Positions 38,901-60,576 of a stretch of 64,000 nt of DNA are shown here, piece by piece. Where the stretch lies: assembly GCA_039096225.1 (NCBI GenBank), contig JBBPEB010000007.1, positions 248,001 to 312,000 of the forward strand, given 5' to 3'. Origin of the DNA: Blastocystis sp. Blastoise (Eukaryota > Sar > Bigyra > Opalinata > Blastocystidae). Numbering within the stretch: position 1 is the stretch's first letter; every line of letters begins with the position of its first letter. The position numbers and the translations under genes were made by a program. The notes under the pieces were generated by a model that saw only the letters and a program-made list of their open reading frames with translations, was not told the DNA's origin and searched no databases.

Positions 38901-41159
38901 TGAATCCTTCTGAATTATTTTTTGAACAAACAAATATTATTATTAAAAAGAATAATTTCTATGAACAATATTATACAATAGATGCTGTTGATACTGTTAT
39001 AACAAGTTCTCCTACTCTTCCTGAAGGTATTATGATAGATTCTGAATCTCAAAGAATCTATGGTACTCCTACTAGTGAGTCTTCTCCTACTACTTATACT
39101 CTCTCTTATACAAATGATGAAGGTGTTATTGTAACCTTATCTCAAATTTCTATTATAGTTACAGATTCATCATGTTTTCCTGATAATAATTGGCCAAAAA
39201 CTAATCTTGAATCTACTGTTTCTCTTCCTTGTCCTACTGGATATAGTGGTAGTATTTCAAGATATTGCAACTCGGATTGTTTATGGGAAGAACCTGATTT
39301 GAGTGAATGTATATTTAGTTCTACTCCTTGTACTGGTACTACTTATTATAATGGTTCACAATGTGTAGAATGTGAAAATGGTATTACTAGCTCTCTTAAT
39401 GGAAATAATTATATATGTACTCCTTGTGAAGAGGGTACATATGTATATAAGAATAAATGTTTTAATCATTTATATTGTGAAGCTGATGGAAATTGGCCTC
39501 AAACGAATCCTGAAACTACTGCTAAGAAATCATGTCCATTCTTATATAAAGGAGATATTACTAGATATTGTAATGATAATATGATATGGGAAGAAGAAGA
39601 TAATAGTAATTGTGTAGAACTACCTCCTTGTACTGGCACTACTTATCTTAGTGGTACTGAATGCGTAGAATGCGATGGTATTGTTACAGTTGAAAATGGT
39701 AAGAATATAGCATGTACTCCTTGTGAAGAAGGTACATATGCATATAATAATAAATGTTTTAATCATTTATATTGTGAAGCTGATGGAAATTGGCCTCAAA
39801 CGAATCCTGAAACTACTGCTAAGAAATCCTGTCCATTCTTATATAAAGGAGATATTACTAGATATTGTAATGATAATATGATATGGGAAGAAGAAAACAG
39901 TAATAGTTGCATAAAGCTTCCTCCTTGTACAGGTAACACTTATCTTAGTGGTACACAATGTGTAGAATGCATAAATGGTGAAATAATTACTGAAAATGGT
40001 TATAATATTGCATGTACTCCTTGTGGAGATGATGAACATATGTATAATGGCAAATGTTTATCTAATACTATAGTCTGTCCGGCTACAACTAGTGGATTTG
40101 TTGATCTACCTGAAACAAAAGTAGGTAGAAAAGCAGCTATACAATGTTCGAATGATGCTAAATTTGGTTATTATTATGTTTCATGTGATTATATATCTGG
40201 AGTACCTACTTGGTCAAATGATATTGATAAAAGAAATTGTTGTATGTAATTCATTTATAATTTATATATTATTTTATATATATATATAATATTCTATAGA
40301 TCCTCGTCCTTCTGTTGAATCTGGAAAAGGATTACAACTTTTAGATTATACGTTTAATTTAAATGCTTGTCTTGATGATATAACAGATATAATAATTCCT
40401 TATGCAAGAACATTTATACATACATATCCTTATGAGTTAACAGATCTAAAAATGGCAACTAATTATGATGAAAATGTATATATTTCTAAATTATTATTAT
40501 ATTTTATATATAATATTATTATTATTTAGAAATGCCATACTCTTCCTCTTCAAGTATATTATGGTACAAATACAGAGATATATGATTCTGCTACTTATAA
40601 ACAAAAATTATTTATTAAACACGTAGCTGCTTCAACATCAAACATTCAAGAATCTTCTTCTTCACTAGATGATAGAAAATGCTATTTATATGATTCTGAA
40701 AGCGGTTGTCAACATCTTCAAGAAGGTTATCAAATCATTCCTACTAATAGTTATCATTCTGATACATATTTCTGTAAACAACATCAATTAAAATATACTT
40801 CAATGCCTGTAAGATCTTTTGATATTTCGAATACTAATATATATATTCTTGGAATAACAATTGATAAAATGGAAAATTCTTGGGTTGATCCTGAAAATAT
40901 TGCTGCTGTTTATAAATCTATTATTGCTTCCATTGATCTTCCTCTAAAACAATTACAATTAATTGATACAACTTCAAATACATTAAGTAAATTACTTAGT
41001 TTCTCATTCTATATTGCTTTCCCTGAACAAATTGAGATTAATTCTGATACTTTAGATACTCATATTGAAATATCAAAATTGAAAGAACAAATCAAGACTA
41101 TTCTCACATTTGAAAATTCTGAAATTATGACTCAATTACTTCATTACAAAAGTATATAA
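35998..41159 (+). CDS. Large secreted modular protein with hormone-receptor-type Cys repeats
   Basis: Six exons (35998-36043, 36107-36323, 36368-36483, 36894-40241, 40300-40475, 40530-41159) make 1,510 residues. The first 63-nt intron is in frame; removing it leaves a clean signal peptide (MNNFMKIFIFIISVIIAGS). Middle parts resemble galactose-binding-like sandwiches (WYSLDDSNWN ... YFVFRKTI; KHWSTNLFNDDLWS). An Ig-like He_PIG motif follows (LPEGIMIDSESQRIYGTP). Next come three hormone-receptor-type modules (C-x3-NWPxT ... CP-x3-GxIxRYC-x4-W ... C) and a looser fourth, each spaced by a small CTGTTY ... CVEC ... CTPC domain. The C-terminal ~290 residues are unlike anything I recognise. There is no membrane anchor. 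It is likely exported or surface-associated and may bind carbohydrate or protein. The repeats at 39472 and 39769 are almost identical DNA. Confidence 0.8.
36536..36785. repeat. 16-bp tandem repeat in intron 3 of the secreted-protein gene
   Basis: The unit TATTTATTATTTTATT is repeated about 15 times with few changes. It fills most of the 410-nt intron at 36484-36893. Because it lacks stops in several frames it produces long spurious Phe/Ile/Leu/Tyr reading frames. Confidence 0.85.
39472..40066 (+). repeat. Two tandem 297-bp coding repeats (Cys-rich module)
   Basis: The stretch starting at 39472 recurs at 39769, exactly 99 codons later. Over about 130 bp the two differ at only one or two positions. 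Each unit encodes one hormone-receptor-type Cys module plus its linker. The near identity, compared with the more divergent unit at about 39171, points to a recent in-frame duplication or gene conversion. Confidence 0.85.
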
Positions 41160-43565
41160 TGAATAACTGATCCCTCTATTATTATTAGATATATATTATA
41201 CTTATTTAATAATAATATATAACTATTTATTTTTATATATCTTTGATAATATACTTTTTTTGCATTATATATTTACTTAATATATCAATATATTTTTCTT
41301 AATTGTTTATATATTTATATTATTATTAATATTTTTTTCACTCTATTATATTTTTTATATTTTTATTGATATACATTTTATTATAAAATAACTATGTTAT
41401 TATAATGATTATAATAATAATTATATTATAATTTAATCTGTTTTTAAATATCATTGCGAACTGTTTATAACAATTTCTTTATATATATAATTATTGACTA
41501 TATATAGCAATATATATTATTATGTTTTTTTCTCATGTATTTATTTTTTATTTCATATTTTTTGTATACTCTTATTCTTATTATTCTTATTCTTATTATT
41601 TACATGAATATGCATAATACTATTATATATTTTTTGCTACTATTATTATTCTTAAATACCTATATCTCATTCATGATATATATGATATTTATATAATTGA
41701 TACATATAATGATTATCAAGTTCCGAAATTATTCTTTCTTGATATTTTTCTATTCCTATTACTATTACTATTAAATTATTCAAAATGTTTGTTTTGTTTA
41801 CTATTTATTATTCATTAACGAGAATTATTGTAATGATGAAATTTAACAATAGATTTCGTTTATGTAAGGAACAAATATTGCATTCGTTATATATATAATT
41901 GTTATACTATAAAACTCTTCTTTATTTTAAATAATAATGAAATTAATTCTTTATAATATAACTTTGTTAAAAGAAATAGAATTTTAGATACATATCATTT
42001 ATTCACAAAATATTCTTGAGAATTGAAATAAAATGATTTTATTATTAGTGAATGAAAGGATAAATACTAGATATAAAATATACTTTTTTGAATATATAAA
42101 ATTTTCTTTTATAATTAATATGTGATATTTATGAATATTAAGGATATCTATAAGTCATGTAATAAATAGAAAAATTATTTCACTTTATATATTAGAAGAT
42201 TTATTATAAAAATATTATAGTATAATTATAAATGAAATTATATATAAGTTTATGTATTTAGACAAAATATTAATACATAAATAATATATGGAATAGTACA
42301 ATATAATACATGAAATTTTAACTTATATATATATCGAAGAATATTAGTCATACTCTTTCTGTTACTATTCTATATAAAACATTAATGACTCATATAATGT
42401 ACTTTTTAAAATCGCAGTCACTTTTCTTTTTAACGTGAATCATCACTATTATAATCTCTAAACTATTTGAAATACATAATTGACGCAATTAATATATTTA
42501 TCATATCAAGTTTCATTAATATTATTTATTTAATATTATAAATAAATCACAATTTACTTAGAACCTGCTAATATGATTAAATTCTATTCTATTGAAGAAA
42601 ATGAAGATCATTCAACTACTAAATTCTCATAGAGTTCTTTTGTCACAGTATTCATTGTACAGAAAACAGTAAGAAGATGCCTAATATTTTCAAAACATAA
42701 AAGAGTCCTCTTGACATAATAAATTCTCCAATCATCCAGAAATATGAGTTTTCATTTATTTATACCAGTGGTATTGATATAGAAAGACAAGTCAATCATA
42801 TATTCACAATAAAAACTCAGCCTTGATGCTTTATTCACGATAGTATTCTTAATTAACTTATGATATATACGTTTTTAATATCATATGCATGTAATATATT
42901 ACGATTAACTTAATTTCATGCATTTAAAAAGAAATTATTTTCTTAGACTCATTGTTTCTTCTCTCTACTTTTATCAAAAAGAAGATTTTATAACTACAAA
43001 CAATGAAACGCTATATTTATAAATGATTTAATTCTTCATCTTATCTAAAGTCTTCATAATTATAACAGCTAATGAAGAGACTGAATATGTAAAGAAACAA
43101 GAAATTAATCTGTTTTTACAGATTGTAGTCTGTAATTTGACCCCTACTACTTGAGGAAAATTCGATAATTTACTGTAATAAGTGGTAATAATATCAGCAG
43201 GGTTCACCTCGATGACTCTCTTGGAGTGCAAGCATCTTAAAAGAGACAATTCTATGGGTACTTTTAGGCGCAGAATGCGTAGATAAAAAATCTCTTAGAG
43301 TACAAACCTTATTCAATTACAGTTTGGCGAACCCTGAATATAGCTTTTCTATAATAAAACATTATTCCAAATTTGTGTTTTCTCATAGAAATATCTTAAA
43401 AATAACATGAAATCTTCAAGATTACCGCAAATATATTTTTTTGTTTAAAAAAAATATTTTCAAAGTTATCTTCTCTTGTTGTTCTTGTTATAAAACAAAG
43501 AATATATATTTTATACGATAAAGTAACAAATAATATAGAATCTAGTTCATTTTATTAACAAAGAT
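41160..43565. other. 2.4-kb intergenic region with a hAT-like MITE
   Basis: Most of this is featureless A+T-rich DNA. A slightly G+C-richer patch around 43040-43340 contains a short inverted-repeat element described separately and an open minus-strand frame from about 43290 to 43028 (LKVPIELSLLRCLHSK ... IITTYYSKLSNF). That frame crosses the element, so I do not call it a gene. Confidence 0.45.
43198..43336. mobile_element. hAT-like MITE, 139 bp
   Basis: The ends are CAGGGTTCACC (43198) and GGCGAACCCTG (43336), an 11-bp inverted repeat with one mismatch. CAGGG-type termini are typical of hAT transposons. The 8-bp flanks, AATATCAG on the left and AATATAGC on the right, share AATAT and could be a worn 8-bp target duplication. 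It has no coding capacity. Short terminal repeats and imperfect flanks leave some doubt. Confidence 0.5.
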
Positions 43566-49559
<5,994 letters not shown>

Positions 49560-50168
49560 TATAAAGTAATTCTTTTTATTAATATATGTATATAATTCTA
49601 TTTTATATTGTTCATTCTTAATATATATATATTATTATCTAATAAAATTAATATTTTGTTTTCTAATAAAACTATAAGTCCTATAGTCTATTCACTGCGC
49701 TCTTAAGATCTTTCCATTTTATTTTATTATAATTATACTATGTTGTTAATATTAATAATTGTTTTCTTCTATAAATAAATAGTCTATCTCAAATTACAAA
49801 AAGGTGACTATATATATATATATATATATTAACAACTGATTCATTTTAAAATTGTATTTTCACATGATTTTATAAAAGAAATGCTTCTTTATATAACTAA
49901 ACATATCTATACTTTAAATTAATATAAATAAAACCCGATAAACTAGTCAAAATTAAAAAAAAAAGACATAACAATAATTCTTTATATAAAAACTAAGAAA
50001 AATAAATGAATATTATTTCACAATAAATAAAAACTATTGTATCTAAATAGAAAAAAGATATATATATTTATATTATGTTTTATACATGTATTTATAATTA
50101 AAAAAAAATATAAGAAGTATTTTCTTTTAATAATTAAAAATATAATACTATAATACATTCATTTATAT
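49560..50168. other. Intergenic spacer between convergent genes
   Basis: A+T-rich DNA between the TBC fusion gene and LETM1, with a short TA run at 49811-49829. No gene or RNA is recognised. Confidence 0.5.
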
Positions 50169-51667
50169 TTATAAAAGTATTTTCTTTCCTCTTTCTTCAT
50201 TATCTTCTAAAATTTCTTCTTGTTTTTCTTCTATTGAAGGAACTGGCTCCTCTTTCTCATAAGCTTTATTTAAGATTTCTTCTAATTGATTAATAGAAAT
50301 AAGACCATCACCATCTTTATCCATCTTTGTTATAATACTTTTAGCCTATATATACAAATGGAATAATAATTATTATTATAAATAAAATAATAATAAATTC
50401 TAATAATTAAAAAAACACTAATTAAATAATTAATGAAAAAAATACTCATTAAAAAATAAATAAAAAAAAATACTTATTAAATAATAAATAAAAAAAAACA
50501 CTACATAAATAATTAAAAAAAAACATTAAATAATAAAATAAAAAACATATAATATGCTTCTTCTTCACTTCTTGTTTCTTTTAATCCTTTTAATAAAGCT
50601 ACTCCTAATTCATATTTATGTATATTACCATCATTATCATAATCTAAAATCTTTTTACTATCCCCAATTTGATGATCTAAATGATTCAAATCAACTTCTA
50701 TATTCTTTAACATCTTATTTAAATAATTAATAGCTTTATCTACTATTTCAGGCTTTTCGACTTCTTCTTCTTTAGTTTCTTGAGCAGTTTCTTTTATTTC
50801 TTTCTTTAATTCTTCTAATGTTTCTCTTTCGTTAACTACATAACTCTTAGAAGCCATTGCTTTTAATGTTTCTAATTCTTTTATACTTAAAGTAGCTTTT
50901 TCACCATTCTCAGTATGTGTTTCAATAGCTATAGATTCAGGATTTATTGTTTCTGAAGAAGTACTAGTCACAGAATCAGACGGAATAGCAGACTATATAT
51001 ATATATATTAAAATAATCAATTAATTATTAAAAAAATAATATTGTATTGTTTAGTAAATATATATTATATAAATATATACTTCTTCTGATTGATCATTAT
51101 TATCAATAATCGTTTGAATAACTTGTTCTTCTTTAATTTTCTTTTCTTCTTCTTTAATAACTTGATATTTAATTGCTTTAGCTAGTTTATCATCACTTGG
51201 AGCAGCTTCAATAATAGCCTATATATATATAATGCATTATTTAATAATTTTTTATTTTAAATAATTTATAATATAAATAAAACAATATAAAACTATAGAT
51301 ATATATACTTCTTTAACAGTAGAATCAGATAAAGACGAAATAGATGAAGAAAGATTTTCAATCATATTATTCTGACGAGAAGTAATAGACATAGCATTAG
51401 ATAATAAGAGAAGAGTAAATAATTAAAGATATTCTATAGTATTATTATATTATTATATATTATTATATATTATATATTATTTATTATATATAAATAAGGA
51501 TATGTAATCGGAACTTTTTCATTTACAGAAAGATTAAGCCATTCTTTCATTTGATTATAATAACCAGCCTATATAAGTTTATATATATATATATATAATA
51601 ATAATTATTATTATTATTACTATTATTATTATATTTATTACTATTATTATTATTATATATATATATA

Positions 51668-51716
<49 letters not shown>

Positions 51717-52881
51717 CTTTATTAAGTTTAGTAGACATCATACCACGTTCTTGACACGCAGTACGAAGTTCACTCACTGTTAAATCATCTAATCCCTATA
51801 TTATATATATATAATATATATATAATAATAATAATAAAAATAATTATTATTATAAATAGAATAAACATAATAATAATAAGCATTATATATATATTAATAC
51901 TTCATAGAATATTTCAAGATCATCAGTGATAAGATATTTAATTTTACTTCTTAATTGTACACGTAAATATTCTTCAGGTCCATAAGTAGCTACACCCATA
52001 AAACGACATAATGTTACTAACTATAATAAATATATATATATAATAAATAATAGATATAATAAAACTAACATAAACAAACAAAATATATATATATTATATA
52101 AAAAATTAAATAAATTAAAATAATGAAAATACTTGTGTTCTAGGCATATTATCAATAGTAATATCATTACTAAATAATTTGGATAATTCTACAATTTCAG
52201 TGGTTGATTTTAATTGTCCATCACGTGCTTCTTGTATAGCTGTTAATAAACTCTATTTATATTTATAAAAATAAAATTAAAAAAAAATAATAATAATTAT
52301 ATAAATAGAAATATATATACTTCAGCACTATCTCTATCTTTTCCATCTTCCAATTTAGTTTTTGCCATTTGTTCAATCGCATCTTGGAACACAGTTGCTA
52401 AAGATAATCGTGTTTCGAGGGATTTCTGCATTTTTGTTTCTTTACTTGTTTCTGATTCGAATGTTGATGGCAACATATTAGGGAAAAACTATAATTAAAT
52501 GAATAATATATATATATATTAAAAACAATAAAAAAATATAATATAATATATATATTAAAAATATTTTTTAAATTTTTAAAAAGTATATATATATATTAAA
52601 AACAATATATAAATATATATATATACTGTTAAAAAGAAAGGAAGTGTGAATTCCATAAAAGGAACAATAATAAAAACAGAAAAAGGGATCATTCGTAACG
52701 TATCCCCAACAGCACGTGTTAATTGTTTCTTTTCTCTTCTAGAAAGCATGCCTCCAAGAGCCATTTTATACCCCAATTTAGTGCCGGTAGCCATCTCTTT
52801 ACCTAATAATTTAGTACTAATCCATATATGATGTAATCCATTCTTTGTAGCCTTCCATCCCTTTGAAATCATAGGGCCTGC

Positions 52882-52925
<44 letters not shown>

Positions 52926-53895
52926 ATTATTTATTTTTTAATTTATTTATTTATTTAGATTATTATATATATATATATATAAGATAGTGAATACTATTTA
53001 TTATAATAATAATAAATATTTTAAATATATAAATAGTATCTATATAATAACACATATATATATACTTCTTTTGGATGCATACAATAATGAGCGGTTAATG
53101 TACATATATGACCTGTACCATTCTATATATATATATATAAATAATATTAAAAAAATATACAAATAAATAATAAATAATAAATAAATAAATAAATAAATAA
53201 ATAATAAATAAAATAAATAAATAAATAAACAAATAAATATAAATAAACAATAATTACAATTATTTTAGAACTATATTTGCATGTTTTAGATTCAGGAAAT
53301 AAGAAATCATAACGATTTTTATTATTCTACATATAATAATAAAAATATTTTAATTTAACAAAAAATACCTTAGGAAGATCATCAAGATTATGAATTGTCT
53401 ATACAAAATCATTAATCAATTGACTATTCATGTTAATATAACATACAGATTCTGTGATTTTATTGACATTATCCATAATTATTTTTTGTGTTTCCATAAT
53501 CTTCTTTTGTTCATCAGTAGCATTTGATATCTTAGCAGAAGATACTATAAAGCAAATCAAGTGTTATAAAAAAGTTATTCTTTTACAAAAAGTTATTCTT
53601 TATGTAAAAATACCTGAATTATTATTTTGATTTACAACAGTCTTCGCAGAAGCATTTACAGTTTCTGAAAAGCATCTTACATCTATTCTAATAAAAAATA
53701 AATGAAAAAAAGAGATACTTTGATAAAGAGCAGGAATAGTCTATAAAAATTAAAATATAAAGCATTATAAAGTTGTCAAATAATATGTATACTCTGATTG
53801 CCATTGATTTTGCAACCATAGATCCAGCCATATATAAACTTCGATTTAAACTCTAATGCAATGAGAATTTATAGAAAACATGCGCTTACAAGCAT
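50169..53895 (-). CDS. LETM1: LETM1 mitochondrial inner-membrane cation/proton exchanger
   Basis: About 17 exons run from MLSLNRSLYMAGSMVAKSM (ATG 53893-53895, first exon only two codons) to GKKILL and TAA at 50169-50171. The start was chosen because it gives a basic, amphipathic mitochondrial presequence ending near RCFSE. Family blocks follow in order: KGWKATKNGLHHIW, the inner-membrane helix (MIPFSVFIIVPFMEFTLPFF), FPNMLPSTF, the ribosome-binding-like domain (LCRFMGVATYGPEEYLR ... LTVSELRTACQERGM), KEWLNL-VNEKVPIT-LLLLSNAMSIT, a Glu/Lys-rich helical stretch, and two EF-hand loops (DYDNDGNIHKYE and DKDGDGLISINQ). LETM1 proteins control K+/Ca2+ and volume balance of mitochondria. Two introns are unusual: an AT-AC intron at 51415-51503 and a GC-AG intron at 50346-50557. 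The gene implies mitochondria with an energised inner membrane. Confidence 0.92.
50346..50557 (-). other. GC-AG intron of LETM1
   Basis: The exon ends AGT GAA GAA GAA and the intron starts GCATAT, matching the usual GTATAT donor except at +2. The acceptor is TATATAG before GCT AAA AGT (AKSIITKMDKDG). No GT donor nearby keeps the frame into the second EF-hand. Confidence 0.7.
51415..51503 (-). other. AT-AC, U12-type intron of LETM1
   Basis: On the minus strand the exon ends CCG ATT AC. The 89-nt intron begins ATATCCTTATTT and ends ATCTTTAATTATTTAC, followed by T CTT CTC TTA. The donor is the exact U12 consensus ATATCCTT. A branch-like ATCTTTAAT lies about 8-10 nt before the AC acceptor, as expected for this class. 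Splicing gives NEKVPIT joined to LLLLSNAMSIT, which fits the conserved LETM1 segment without a gap. Every GT-AG alternative either meets a stop or deletes about 20 conserved residues. Confidence 0.8.
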
Positions 53896-54834
53896 TTCTT
53901 ATAACTTTTTATTGTGTTTTTAATAGAATTCAAATAGATGAAGTATAAATGAATACAACAACCTAAAAAGTAAAATACGTATAGAAACCGATATAAAAAT
54001 GTATATAAATGTGTCCCGTGAAAAAATAGGGTAAATGAGTGATATTTTTCGATTTTTTTTCAAGAATCTCCAACGACAAACCATTTCTAATTTTTCCAAG
54101 AAAAGTCATCTGATACTACGTGAATGATTGGTTCTCCCTGCGTAACTCACAGACGAACTTTTTATTAATCATTTCCCCGTTTTCTGGAAGCATCCATTGT
54201 ATTCTTCTTCCTAAATGTCATATTTATACACATTATATTGTATCTTATGGTATAAATACAAACATATTTTCGTGAGTAATCCTGATGATAAAATTTCGAA
54301 AAGTCATTAAATGATTTGAATATAGTATTCCATTTAGTGGATCAACTCAGTCATCGTATCCTGAATGCTACAGAGATATTCATGAAAAAAAATAATGAAA
54401 TTTTAAATGGATGAAAGTCTTTTATTGTTTGCAAACGATAATTTGAGATCGTTTATGATGCATCATTATTGACTTATACATACACATAAGTTTTTGACAT
54501 CTAATAGATAAGTTGAAATACTTATTATTATTATAATATATGTTTTTATGAGTTATGAGTATTGCAAAGAACTGGAAAAAGTGAGGAGATCAAATTCATA
54601 ATTAAATAGTTGTTGAGAAAAAGAAATCTTATTTCAAGACATGACATTACTGGACGAAATCTATTAAAAATAAATTGAATAAGAATAACTATATTTCTGT
54701 CATATGATTTTAATAAATAATCAAATCAAATAGCATCAAATAGAGATATAAATTAAAAAATGATAAAAAAACAAAGAAAAATCGATATTGAATCATTAAT
54801 TCTTCAAATATCGTTTGTTATTCTATAATTATAA
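53896..54834. promoter_or_regulatory. Divergent promoter region between LETM1 and the RS-rich gene
   Basis: This 0.9-kb spacer lies between two divergent starts and should contain both promoters. A patch around 54010-54200 is noticeably less A+T-rich than its surroundings. I see no coding frame or convincing motif in it. Confidence 0.4.
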
Positions 54835-55918
54835 ATGGATCATTCTTCATCAGAGGATGACAATCAGTATATGTCTTATAAAGACATGATAAGGAGTCGA
54901 TCCAATTCACTGAGTTCAGATTCCTCATCAAAATCAGATTCAAAGTTAAAAACAAGAGCTAAAGAGAATACTCATTCAAAGTATAATGATATTCATTATT
55001 ATTCTAAGATTATATACATAGAATAGATGATAAAGAGATGAAAGAGTTTCAAGATTTGGTTTATAATAATGAAGAATCAAGAGATAGATATTCAGATCGT
55101 CTTGATAGAAGAAGTCATTCAAGAAGTAGAAGTTCTTTGAAACAATCTAGGAATTATAAGCGTTCTCGTTCAAGAAGTCGTTCTCCTTCGTATTCAGATT
55201 ATGATTCTTATAGTTCATCACGAGGTTCTTCGAGGAATTCATCAAGGTCTCGTAGTCGTTCATCTTCCTATCATTCTCATCGTCATCACTCGACAAAGAA
55301 AACACATAGAGATTGGGAAGTTCCTCGAAATCCCTTATTTGCTGCACATGACACACGATATTATTATGAACATCTTCATGATAAAAAGTATATTGTTTTT
55401 TATATAATATTCATTATAGTATTTTCTTTTATTATGTATATAAATGTATAGAAGACATAGAAATCGATCCAATTCACCTTCATGGAATCATGACGCATTT
55501 ATAGAAGTATTTTATTTTTATTATTTTTTATATTTATTCTAAATCAAGATATATTTTTTATTTTTTTGAATAATATCTTTTTTTTTACTCTTATTATATA
55601 TAAATATATTAAATGATATCTTATTTTTTTACTCTTATTATATATATTTTATTTTTTTTTAATGATATCCTATTATTTTATTCTTTATATATATATATAT
55701 TATTTTTTTAATGATATCCTCTTTTTTTTTACTCTTATTATATATATATAAAATTATAGAGAGCAAAAAGTCCTTCTCCAGAGCGACCAAAAACAAATAG
55801 TCCTTATATTCCAGAACAACCTACATGGATATCAAAAGCAGGTGGAGTAGCTATTTTTACTGGAAAAGTAACTACATCAGCATCCAGTCAAAAGAAGAAT
55901 ATTTATGATGATTATTAG
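54835..55918 (+). CDS. RS-rich protein with a Barentsz/SELOR-like motif
   Basis: Four exons, from MDHSSSEDDNQYMSYKDM to NIYDDY and TAG at 55916-55918, about 220 residues. Residues about 60-150 are dense in RS, SR and SRSR repeats, typical of splicing-associated proteins that are phosphorylated and bind partners through charge. After that comes VPRNPLFAAHDTR and, over the next intron, SNSPSWNHDAFIE. The pair 'R-x-x-FF-x-HD-R' then 'W-x-HD-F' is the pattern of the eIF4AIII-binding segment of Barentsz/CASC3 and of the related THRAP3/BCLAF1 motif. The tail contains WISKAGGVAIFTGK, which I do not recognise. A link to the exon junction complex is an inference from this short motif. The last intron (55509-55757) contains degenerate tandem copies of a ~60-bp unit. 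Confidence 0.65.
55575..55745. repeat. Degenerate ~60-bp tandem repeat in an intron of the RS-rich gene
   Basis: The pattern AATGATATC followed by a T run, then ACTCTTATTATATATA, occurs about four times with small changes. It makes up most of the intron. Confidence 0.65.
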
Positions 55919-56469
55919 AATTTATTTTATTATTATTATTTTATCGTTTTTATTTTGTTTACAATTTTCATTTTATAATTCGTGAAGGTATCTGACACTA
56001 TGCTATTAAGTTATAATAATTATGAGGAATAAAAACAATTGAAGAAAGAATTATGAGATATTGTCTCATTTCAGTGTATTTTTATTGGTCTTCTGTTATC
56101 TCTTGTATTTGAGTCGATGTATAAACTATATTACATAATACTTATAAGTATATTTTCTTTAAAAAACAGAGAAATGATCACATTTTAATCAGCAATTACG
56201 TTTGAAATAGATATTTTTTTGAGTACCATATTCTATATATAATACTAAACTTGTACACGTAGATATATATACAAGCAAGTACATTATAATGAAGATAGAA
56301 TCCATTATTGAAAGCTAATAAATAATCGTGATTTTATTGTTAATTTACCGAGGAAAAAAAATATCCAATTTGTGGTCAACTGGGCTTTTCGTGAAAACAA
56401 CATTTTTTTTTACCATTTTATTTATCAACTTTTTGGAACACCGCTACAGGTATTATCTCGAAGTTGGAA
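55919..56469. other. Intergenic spacer upstream of the Prp43 gene
   Basis: A+T-rich, with no gene recognised. It should contain the Prp43 promoter. Confidence 0.45.
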
Positions 56470-60112
<3,643 letters not shown>

Positions 60113-60576
60113 ACTATTTGAATGTTTGATATTTATACATTCATCGAATCTCTGTTAGATAGTATATTTAGTATCTAATTAGAACAACTATTTGTTTCCA
60201 TTATTTCTTTTACTTATTTGTTTGTGTTTTGATTTATATTTCTTCGAAAAACTATTCTCATCTCATAGTAGACTGTCACATCTCCTATTCATATGTTTTC
60301 ACTCTTATTTTCTTCTCTTGTTAAATTCCATGTGTTATTTTTTTTTGTTTTGTATATCATTCTTTTCTTAACGTTTCAACTTATCTTTTTACTCAATATT
60401 CATTGACTCAGTGATTCCTAACTAGTTGATTTAAAGAAAAAAAAAGAAATAATTTAAAGAAAAATAAATCAGGAATATTCTAGTTTTTTGCCTTGATATT
60501 CAAAATAATTGAGAATAATTATTTTTTTGAAGAAAAAGTTAATTATTTTTGTTTTTATTTAAATCTCTAGAAACTA
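60113..60576. other. Intergenic spacer between Prp43 and SF3b5
   Basis: This 460-bp, T-rich to A-rich spacer contains no gene that I can see. It should hold the Prp43 3' end signals and the SF3b5 promoter. Confidence 0.45.

Noticed and set aside
43028-43290. Minus-strand open frame with G+C-richer codons (RCLHSKRVIEVNPADII...)
   Set aside because: It crosses the hAT-like element, starts without a convincing ATG and matches no family I recognise. Kept only as a note.
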